From the NCBI GenBank assembly GCA_964481195.1, contig CAYZTB010000047.1:1-23241 (forward strand): 23,241 nt of DNA, written 5' to 3'. Within the stretch, counting starts at the first letter, position 1; each line of letters opens with the position of its first letter. Positions 15,961-20,954 of the stretch are shown piece after piece. The notes beneath the pieces were generated by a model. The model was not told the DNA's origin. It did not search any database and saw nothing but the letters and a program-made list of their open reading frames with translations. The stretch is from Palsa-948 sp964481195 (GTDB lineage Bacteria; Bacteroidota; Bacteroidia; Palsa-948). A program made the position numbers and the translations under genes.

Positions 15961-17165
15961 ACCTATCTCTCTTCATAGCAAAGCGCTATCTCATCAGCAA
16001 AAAATCGCACAATGCGGTTAACATCGTTACATTAATTTCTGTAACCGGAGTATGTATTGGCACCATGGCGTTGGTTATTGTGCTCTCTGCCTTTAATGGT
16101 ATTTCTGCCTTGGTATTTGGCTTGTACAACACGTTTGATCCCGATTTAAAAATTACACCCGTTGAAGGAAAAACTTTTGTCCTATCACCGGACGATAAAG
16201 CAAAAGTTAAAAATGTAGAGGGAGTAGTCTATTTTACGGAAGTATTACAAGAAAATGCACTTCTGAAATATGATGAGAAGCAAGTGATTGCAACTATCAA
16301 AGGAGTAAATGAGGATTTTGTAAAAATGACCCGCCTAGATACTGTAACACGCGAAGGAGAATTCATGTTACAACATGACAAAATAGATTATGCCGTATTA
16401 GGATATGGATTAGCCCATCGATTAAATATTTCGCTGACAGACTTTATGCATCCTTTGGAAATATATGTTCCTAAAAGAGGAACGCAAGCATTATTAAATC
16501 CCGAAGATGCCTTTTTAGTTCGCAGCGTGGAAGTGTCGGGCGTGTTTTCGTTGAACGATGATTTCGACTATCGCTTTTCTATCATTCCACTATCGCTGGC
16601 TCGCACTTTACTGGGTCGAGAAAATGAATTAAGCGCCATTGAAATTGGCATTGACAAAAGCAAAGATCTAGAAAAGATTAAAACAGAAATTGCTTCAGTA
16701 CTAGGAGATGCTTTTGAAATTAAAACCCGCTTTGAACAAAACGAAGTATTATTTAAGACTATCAATTCAGAAAAGTGGTGGACCTTTTTGATTTTAGCTT
16801 TTATTTTAGTCATTGCAACGTTTAATGTGATAGGCTCTCTAACCATGCTCATTATTGAAAAGAAAAAAGATATTCAGACCTTAATGTTTTTAGGAGCAAA
16901 TAAAAAATTAATTGAAAAAATATTTATGCGCGAAGGACTGATGATTACCCTTAGTGGAGTATTAGGCGGTATTGCCTTAGGGCTTTTGCTTTGCTGGATT
17001 CAAAATACGTTTAAGCTAGTTCCTTTTAGCGAGGGTTTTATTGTTGATTCCTACCCTATCAAAGTTATTCCAACAGATTTACTATTAGTCCTGGGAACAG
17101 TTTTACTGATTGGCTTTTTTGCTGCTTGGTATCCGGTACGAGTGTTTACCAGAAAATTCCAATAG
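15957..17165 (+). CDS. LolC/LolE-type ABC transporter permease (FtsX/MacB fold)
   Basis: The 402-residue inner-membrane protein resembles LolC/LolE, which release lipoproteins from the inner membrane for transport to the outer membrane. The first membrane segment (about 22-48) is preceded by the typical FIAKRYLISKKSHNAVN; a large periplasmic domain spans about 50-272; three more segments lie at about 275-300, 325-350 and 372-393. The coupling-helix signature EKKKDIQTLMFLGA is at 301-314. The start is TTG in the TTGA overlap with the methyltransferase stop, supported by a GGAAAA purine stretch just upstream and by the family N-terminus. No LolD ATPase gene is adjacent, so the ATPase must be encoded elsewhere. 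Confidence 0.9.
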   Translation: MNLSLFIAKRYLISKKSHNAVNIVTLISVTGVCIGTMALVIVLSAFNGISALVFGLYNTFDPDLKITPVEGKTFVLSPDDKAKVKNVEGVVYFTEVLQENALLKYDEKQVIATIKGVNEDFVKMTRLDTVTREGEFMLQHDKIDYAVLGYGLAHRLNISLTDFMHPLEIYVPKRGTQALLNPEDAFLVRSVEVSGVFSLNDDFDYRFSIIPLSLARTLLGRENELSAIEIGIDKSKDLEKIKTEIASVLGDAFEIKTRFEQNEVLFKTINSEKWWTFLILAFILVIATFNVIGSLTMLIIEKKKDIQTLMFLGANKKLIEKIFMREGLMITLSGVLGGIALGLLLCWIQNTFKLVPFSEGFIVDSYPIKVIPTDLLLVLGTVLLIGFFAAWYPVRVFTRKFQ

Positions 17166-17192
17166 ATTGGTACTACATTAACAGCCTTTAAA

Positions 17193-17233
17193 CACAGAGC
17201 GCACAGATATACAACCCACAGAGAACCACAGAG
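17193..17233. repeat. CACAGAG short direct repeats
   Basis: CACAGAG occurs at 17193-17199, 17217-17223 and 17227-17233, with the variant CACAGAT at 17202-17208. They lie between the convergent permease and dusB genes and resemble the CACAAAG/CGCAAAG repeats at 11782-11836 and 20285-20375. Confidence 0.5.
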
Positions 17234-17240
17234 GAGTACA

Positions 17241-17370
17241 TGGGCGCAGGACAAAAAGCCGGCAAACAACCTTCGAAAGCATTAGACCTCGGATTAAGCA
17301 AAATTTGTGGGCTGAGCCTGTCGAAGCCCGCATAGGAAATTGATATGACTGGAAAAATGTCATGCGCCCG
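17241..17370. repeat. Inverted repeat enclosing a REP-like hairpin
   Basis: The 13-base ends 17241-17253 and 17358-17370 are inverted copies of each other with 11 of 13 positions matching, sharing GGGCGCA and GACA. Inside, 17307-17331 forms a 7-bp stem (with one G-T pair) around GAGCCTGTCGAAG-type sequence, a palindrome motif I recall from dispersed repeats in many bacteria. The whole fills the gap between convergent stops and could act as a mobile remnant or bidirectional terminator. Confidence 0.45.
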
Positions 17371-17388
17371 AAACACACTCGTGAATTT

Positions 17389-18396
17389 TCAAGCACTAAC
17401 CTCTAGCAATTCACTACTATTTTTATAGTTCACTTTCACCTGGTCAAAAAGGGAAAACAATTCCTGAAGGTCCAGCGAGGTAACAAATTTCATTCTGAAT
17501 TCTTTAAAATACGGTAAGCCTCTAAAATAATTTGCATAGTGGCTGCGCATTTCTAAAATACCTTGGCGCTCCCCTTTCCACGCTACAGATTTTTCTAAAT
17601 GTGTTCGAGCAGTTAACACTCTTTCATCTACGGTAGGTTTATCGCGATGCTTTCCCGTTGCCATAAAATGTTTTATCTCCCTAAAAATCCAAGGGTATCC
17701 AATCGCGGCTCTTCCAATCATAACCCCATCCACACCATGTTTGTTGCGCATGTCAATGGCAAACTCTGGAGAATTCACATCCCCGTTTCCAAAAACAGGG
17801 ATTTTCATTCTGGGATTATTTTTTATAGCACCAATTAAATCCCATTCTGCCGGGCCTTTATACATCTGCTTGCGGGTTCTGCCATGAATGGTGATGGCAG
17901 CAATACCGATATCTTGTAGCCGCTCAGCAACATCCACAACATTTCGAGTCTTATCATCCCAACCCAATCGTGTTTTTACTGTTACCGGAAGCGAAGTGCT
18001 TTTTACTACCTCTTCTGTAATTCGTACCATTTTAGGAATATCCTGAAGCAATCCTGCTCCTGCTCCGTTGCAAGCCACTCCTTTTACGGGGCAACCGTAA
18101 TTTATATCAATTAAATCCGGATTGGAGGCTTCGATGATTTCAGTTGCCTGCTTCATGGAATCAATGTTACCTCCATAAAATTGAATTCCTATTGGGCGTT
18201 CGTAATCAAAGATGTCGAGCTTTTTAATGCTCTTTCTTGCATCACGAATCAATCCTTCGGAAGAGATAAATTCGGTGTACATCATATCCGCACCATTTTG
18301 CTTGCAGACATAACGAAAAGGCGGATCACTTACATCCTCCATCGGAGCCAGTAAAAGCGGAAACGCACCTAAATCTATATTTCCAATCTTAGCCAA
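17389..18396 (-). CDS. dusB: tRNA-dihydrouridine synthase, DusB-like
   Basis: Dus enzymes are flavoproteins that reduce uridines in tRNA to dihydrouridine. The 335-residue protein has a TIM barrel with PMEDVSD near 18-24 (FMN binding), the catalytic cysteine C102 in NYGCPVKG, K141 in VTVKTRLGW, H171 in IHGRTR, and the phosphate-binding segments FGNGDV (202-207) and IGRAAIG, followed by the helical C-terminal domain. The start codon is TTG at 18396; the next ATG would remove the conserved first strand, so TTG is preferred. It has a good promoter upstream and diverges from the CPBP protease gene across 148 bp. Confidence 0.93.
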   Translation of the reverse strand: MAKIGNIDLGAFPLLLAPMEDVSDPPFRYVCKQNGADMMYTEFISSEGLIRDARKSIKKLDIFDYERPIGIQFYGGNIDSMKQATEIIEASNPDLIDINYGCPVKGVACNGAGAGLLQDIPKMVRITEEVVKSTSLPVTVKTRLGWDDKTRNVVDVAERLQDIGIAAITIHGRTRKQMYKGPAEWDLIGAIKNNPRMKIPVFGNGDVNSPEFAIDMRNKHGVDGVMIGRAAIGYPWIFREIKHFMATGKHRDKPTVDERVLTARTHLEKSVAWKGERQGILEMRSHYANYFRGLPYFKEFRMKFVTSLDLQELFSLFDQVKVNYKNSSELLEVSA

Positions 18397-18438
18397 CGTT
18401 AAATTGTGTTAAGAAATAATTTCTTGCTATAAAAGTTC

Positions 18439-18446
18439 TAAGTTTG
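18439..18446 (+). promoter_or_regulatory. Possible CPBP protease promoter, -7 element
   Basis: TAAGTTTG is an exact TAnnTTTG match on the plus strand and would give a leader of about 90 bases before the ATG at 18545. No TTG at the proper -33 spacing is seen. Confidence 0.35.
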
Positions 18447-18469
18447 TATCCTATTAATAAATTGAAGTA

Positions 18470-18499
18470 CAAAGATAAGGGAACTTGGGCTTACAACAA
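18470..18499 (-). promoter_or_regulatory. dusB promoter, -33 and -7 elements
   Basis: On the minus strand, TATCTTTG (18477 to 18470) exactly matches TAnnTTTG, and TTG (18499 to 18497) lies 19 bases upstream, the spacing described for Bacteroides promoters. Transcription would begin near 18465, leaving a leader of about 70 bases before the TTG start of dusB. It is the best complete promoter match in the window. Confidence 0.6.
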
Positions 18500-18544
18500 C
18501 ATTATTAAATCCAACAATTACCTGCAAAAAAGATAAAATAACAC

Positions 18545-19486
18545 ATGTTTATTCAATCTCAAATAGAAGCGCAACACCCAGCAAGAAAATTCATGCTTTT
18601 ATTAGGCTTATTTCTATTTTGCTTGGGCATTGCAACGGTAGCACAAATATTAATCTTGTTCCTTTTTGCTGAAATGGAGTCGATGCAGGATATTGCTTCC
18701 TTATCGGATTACAACAACCCAAAAATTATTACAGGAATGAAAATTGCTCAGGGCGCAAGTGCAATTATCATGTTCATTATTCCTGCTTTATTATTTGCGT
18801 GGATATCTTCCGAAAAAAAGTTTAAGTATTTAAAAATTCAAAATTGGTTTAGCAGCCAGTCTGGACTAGCAGTAGTACTTCTTGTATTTTGTGCCATGCC
18901 CTTAATTAACTGGATGGGCGAAGTAAACAGCCACCTTACGCTGCCCGATTTTTTATCCGGCCTAGAAAACTGGATGAAATCCAGTGAGGAAAGTTTAAAA
19001 AAACTGACCGAGGCCTTTTTAAAAATGGATAACGTTTTTGATTTGATCGTAAACATCATCATCATTGCCTTGCTTGCTGCTGTTGGCGAAGAGCTATTGT
19101 TTAGAGGAGCGATGCAAAATGTGATTTTAGAATGGACCAAGAATACGCATGTAGCAGTATGGATAACAGCTATTTTATTTAGCGCCTTACACATGCAGTT
19201 CTTTGGATTTTTACCCAGAATGCTTTTAGGAGTTGTGCTTGGCTACCTGTATGTTTGGAGCAACTCACTTTGGCTGCCCATACTCTTTCATTTTTTAAAT
19301 AACGGTTTGGCAGTGTTATTTTCTTACCTAGTTTCCCAAAAAACAATCCCAGAATCTGCCGAAACCATTGGAACAGGCAGCTCTTCCATCCTATTAGTAC
19401 TTGCAAGTGCTGTAGTATGTATTAGCTTGTTGTATTTTATTTCCAAAAGTCCTACTGCAATTCTGACTGAGGAAGAGAGCATCTAA
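18545..19486 (+). CDS. CPBP-family intramembrane glutamic endopeptidase
   Basis: The 313-residue polytopic membrane protein has the three active-site motifs of the CPBP (CAAX protease and bacteriocin-processing, Abi) family: EELLFR at 182-187 (E182, E183, R187), FSALH at 212-216 and HFLNN at 249-253. About seven or eight hydrophobic segments surround them, with an amphipathic stretch (about 138-165) before the catalytic part. Such proteases cut within or near membranes; in this phylum their substrates are mostly unknown, and no bacteriocin-like or prenylated peptide gene is nearby. The gene stands alone between the divergent dusB and a repeat-rich gap. Confidence 0.9.
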   Translation: MFIQSQIEAQHPARKFMLLLGLFLFCLGIATVAQILILFLFAEMESMQDIASLSDYNNPKIITGMKIAQGASAIIMFIIPALLFAWISSEKKFKYLKIQNWFSSQSGLAVVLLVFCAMPLINWMGEVNSHLTLPDFLSGLENWMKSSEESLKKLTEAFLKMDNVFDLIVNIIIIALLAAVGEELLFRGAMQNVILEWTKNTHVAVWITAILFSALHMQFFGFLPRMLLGVVLGYLYVWSNSLWLPILFHFLNNGLAVLFSYLVSQKTIPESAETIGTGSSSILLVLASAVVCISLLYFISKSPTAILTEEESI

Positions 19487-19507
19487 TTAGCGCAGAACAA
19501 AAGCCAC

Positions 19508-19534
19508 CAACCTGCCTTGCCGGCAGGCAGGTTG
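19508..19534. repeat. GC-rich hairpin, REP-like
   Basis: CAACCTGCCT (19508-19517) and AGGCAGGTTG (19525-19534) form a perfect 10-bp stem with the loop TGCCGGC. It is far richer in GC than its surroundings and begins 22 bases after the CPBP protease stop. There is no T-run after it, so it is better read as a dispersed palindrome than a standard terminator, though it could still slow transcription. Confidence 0.55.
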
Positions 19535-19617
19535 CACGAATTATCACTAAGTAATTTTTATGAATCCAAAATGTTGTAGCAAAAATAAATCAATTGAATT
19601 TTTCGCGTTAATTCGTG
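19535..19617. repeat. Inverted repeat beside the GC hairpin
   Basis: CACGAATTA (19535-19543) and TAATTCGTG (19609-19617) are perfect inverted copies 65 bases apart, directly next to the GC-rich hairpin. The motif CACTAA also occurs near each arm (19546-19551, and inverted around 19621-19626). This looks like part of a composite intergenic repeat; no reading frame of note lies in it. Confidence 0.4.
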
Positions 19618-19680
19618 AGATTAGTGTTCAAATTATTTTTGAGATAGCTCCCCAATAATTAGCCCCTACGCCCTACAAGT

Positions 19681-19711
19681 CTCCCACTTCGGGACAACCG
19701 AAGGTTGGGAG
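19681..19711. repeat. Long hairpin at the end of the YqeY-domain gene
   Basis: CTCCCACTTCGG (19681-19692) pairs with CCGAAG (19698-19703) and TGGGAG (19706-19711), a 12-bp stem with a 2-base bulge and a 5-base loop. It begins 10 bases past the YqeY-domain stop on the minus strand. The flanks carry weak outer complementarity (CCCCTACGCCC near 19663 against GAGGGGGTGTA near 19724). It may terminate the gene, but without a T-run it looks more like a dispersed palindromic repeat. Confidence 0.5.
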
Positions 19712-19720
19712 CGCAGCTCG

Positions 19721-20167
19721 TTAGAGGGGGTGTAACATCTCCTTCACCAATCCCGACACTACCTTACCATCTGCCTTACCGGAAAACTGTTTGGTAGCAA
19801 GACCCATTACCTTGCCCATATCGGCAGGCGAAGTTGCTCCAACCTGAGTTATTATTTGTTGCAAAGCCGCTTTAATATCAGCTTCAGTCATTTGAGCAGG
19901 TAGGTAGGCTTGAATAACTTCAATTTGCTGAAGCTCCACATCTGCCAAGTCTTTACGATTTTGTGTTGCATAAATATCAGCAGCCTCTTGGCGCTGCTTT
20001 ACCATCTTTTGCATGGTCTTTATCTCATCATCTTCTGTAACAGGTTTTCCCGATGATTTTAAAAGCAACAAAGCAGCTTTTATGCCTCTTACCGCATCTA
20101 ACTTACCCTGATCTTTTGCCAGCATGGCAGTTTTTATATCTGTATTTATTTTTTCTTCTAGGCTCAT
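19721..20167 (-). CDS. GatB/YqeY domain-containing protein
   Basis: The 148-residue cytoplasmic protein is an all-helical YqeY-type protein, resembling the tRNA-binding C-terminal domain of the amidotransferase subunit GatB. It has the typical MSLEEKINTDIKTAM opening, the YLPAQMT segment near 88-94 and the ADMGKVMG...SGKADGK region (about 114-135). Stand-alone YqeY proteins have no settled function. The gene commonly follows ftsZ in Bacteroidota, as it does here apart from an opposing small gene and repeats in between. Its last codons, encoding MLHPL, lie in a GC-rich stretch continuous with the repeat region beyond the stop, so the C-terminus may have been altered by repeat insertion. Confidence 0.93.
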   Translation of the reverse strand: MSLEEKINTDIKTAMLAKDQGKLDAVRGIKAALLLLKSSGKPVTEDDEIKTMQKMVKQRQEAADIYATQNRKDLADVELQQIEVIQAYLPAQMTEADIKAALQQIITQVGATSPADMGKVMGLATKQFSGKADGKVVSGLVKEMLHPL

Positions 20168-20189
20168 GAGTAATTATTTTGTGTTTTTA

Positions 20190-20197
20190 CGAATGTA
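20190..20197 (-). promoter_or_regulatory. Possible promoter of the YqeY-domain gene, -7 element
   Basis: On the minus strand this reads TACATTCG, one mismatch from TAnnTTTG, about 22 bases before the ATG at 20167. A local promoter would make sense because a terminator at 20812-20839 ends the ftsZ transcript. Confidence 0.3.
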
Positions 20198-20284
20198 CGA
20201 ATTAATAAGGGCTTGTTTGGCGGGTTGAGTATCAGATAAAATTAGGTTATCCTGAATTTTTCTCTCCGTTCTTCGCGATTCATA

Positions 20285-20375
20285 CTTTGCGCTCTTTGCG
20301 GCTCCTGAACTTAACAGCCATTTTAACGCATGGTAGCCTGCCGCAGTAGGGATACAGCACACAAAGGGCGCAAAG
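20285..20375. repeat. Imperfect inverted repeat of CGCAAAG units
   Basis: CTTTGCGCTCTTTGCG (20285-20300) and CACAAAGGGCGCAAAG (20360-20375) are inverted copies matching at 14 of 16 positions, 59 bases apart. They belong to the same A/G-rich repeat style as 11782-11836 and 17193-17233. The 269-base gap 20168-20436 otherwise holds only candidate promoters; the open frame across it looks like a repeat artefact. Confidence 0.5.
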
Positions 20376-20424
20376 AACAATCAAATATACCTTAAGTTAA
20401 TTTTTTTTGTCAAAACCAATACCA

Positions 20425-20432
20425 TACATTTG
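20425..20432 (+). promoter_or_regulatory. Promoter of the small secreted-protein gene, -7 element abutting the start codon
   Basis: TACATTTG is an exact TAnnTTTG match followed by only CGTA before the ATG at 20437. It predicts a leaderless transcript and is the main reason for choosing that ATG. A TTTG at 20406-20409 lies upstream but at 15 bases, closer than the usual spacing. Confidence 0.55.
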
Positions 20433-20436
20433 CGTA

Positions 20437-20784
20437 ATGAAGCTAGAACTCCTTCTCTCACTTCTATTCTTTGGATGCTTTAGTCTAAAAAGCAACGGAG
20501 AAGACCTGCAACCACAAAAATCCGAGGGCAACTCTTTGTATTTCCTATATAACAGCTACTCCACTCCTGTTTTTAATAAGGACTTAAATGCAAAACTTTT
20601 CCCTATGAGGGAAAATGAGTATTTCGGAAATTCATTTGGAATTTATGAAAGCCTTGGCACAACAGCAAACAGGTGGGTAGAGAAAATGAATACAGGTGTT
20701 TTTTCAAGATACACAATAGATTTTTACTTTGATAGCAAGGGAATTCATAAACTCTGGTCTAAATTTTGTCTTGTCCTGAAATAA
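20437..20784 (+). CDS. Hypothetical secreted protein or lipoprotein, 115 residues
   Basis: I do not recognise this protein. It has a short hydrophobic N-terminus (about 3-16) ending FFGC, so it is either exported with a signal peptide or, less certainly, a lipoprotein with C14. The mature part is polar and aromatic-rich (YFLYNSYS near 34-41, NEYFGNSFGIYESLG near 59-73, RYTIDFYFDSKGIH near 91-104), suggesting a small beta-rich domain. The frame is open ten codons further upstream, but the ATG at 20437 sits right behind an exact -7 promoter box and starts the signal peptide. It lies alone, opposite in strand to its neighbours, between the YqeY-domain gene and ftsZ, with repeats on one side and a shared terminator on the other. 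Coding status is likely but not certain. Confidence 0.6.
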   Translation: MKLELLLSLLFFGCFSLKSNGEDLQPQKSEGNSLYFLYNSYSTPVFNKDLNAKLFPMRENEYFGNSFGIYESLGTTANRWVEKMNTGVFSRYTIDFYFDSKGIHKLWSKFCLVLK

Positions 20785-20811
20785 GTTTATAATTTATTCA
20801 TTTAAACCCTC

Positions 20812-20839
20812 AAAAAAAATGACCCACACAAGGTCATTT
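20812..20839 (-). terminator. Rho-independent terminator, probably bidirectional (ftsZ and small gene)
   Basis: AAATGACC (20817-20824) and GGTCATTT (20832-20839) form a perfect 8-bp stem with a 7-base loop. On the minus strand the stem is followed by a run of T (the A-run 20812-20819 on the plus strand), a standard terminator for ftsZ, about 115 bases past its stop. On the plus strand the tail is T-rich but interrupted, and the hairpin lies 32 bases after the small gene's stop, so it could serve both. Confidence 0.75.
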
Positions 20840-20902
20840 CTTTATTCAACCACTGATGCAAGATCAGGGTTTTCAACTACATAACACACGTTCTTTAGGG
20901 AA

Positions 20903-20951
20903 TAGTTATTAGGAGTTAGGGATTAGAAAACAGCCTAATACCTATTAACTA
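20903..20951. repeat. Imperfect inverted repeat between ftsZ stop and terminator
   Basis: TAGTTATTAGG (20903-20913) and CCTATTAACTA (20941-20951) are inverted copies with one mismatch, 27 bases apart, with further TTAG-type similarity inside. It lies directly after the ftsZ stop. The arms are AT-rich, so it may be a weak structure. Confidence 0.3.
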
Positions 20952-20954
20952 GTT

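Noticed and set aside
17193..17233. CACAGAG repeats as a CRISPR array
   Set aside because: Units are only seven bases with irregular short spacing, unlike CRISPR repeats and spacers, and no cas gene is present.
17051..17396. Overlapping Cys-rich minus-strand frames of 62-72 codons near the permease/dusB junction
   Set aside because: Several frames are open at once through the CACAGAG repeats and the inverted-repeat element, which points to repeat sequence rather than a coding gene.
18397..18544. Riboswitch or small RNA in the dusB/CPBP gap
   Set aside because: I find promoter elements but no strong stem-loop or known aptamer-like pattern in this AT-rich stretch.
18545..19486. CPBP protease as part of a bacteriocin or abortive-infection system
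   Set aside because: No precursor peptide, immunity, transporter or other defence gene is adjacent; CPBP proteases are common stand-alone genes in this phylum.
20174..20380. Minus-strand open frame of 68 codons upstream of the YqeY-domain gene
   Set aside because: It spans the CGCAAAG inverted repeats and the candidate YqeY promoter; the translation is repeat-derived and shows no domain.
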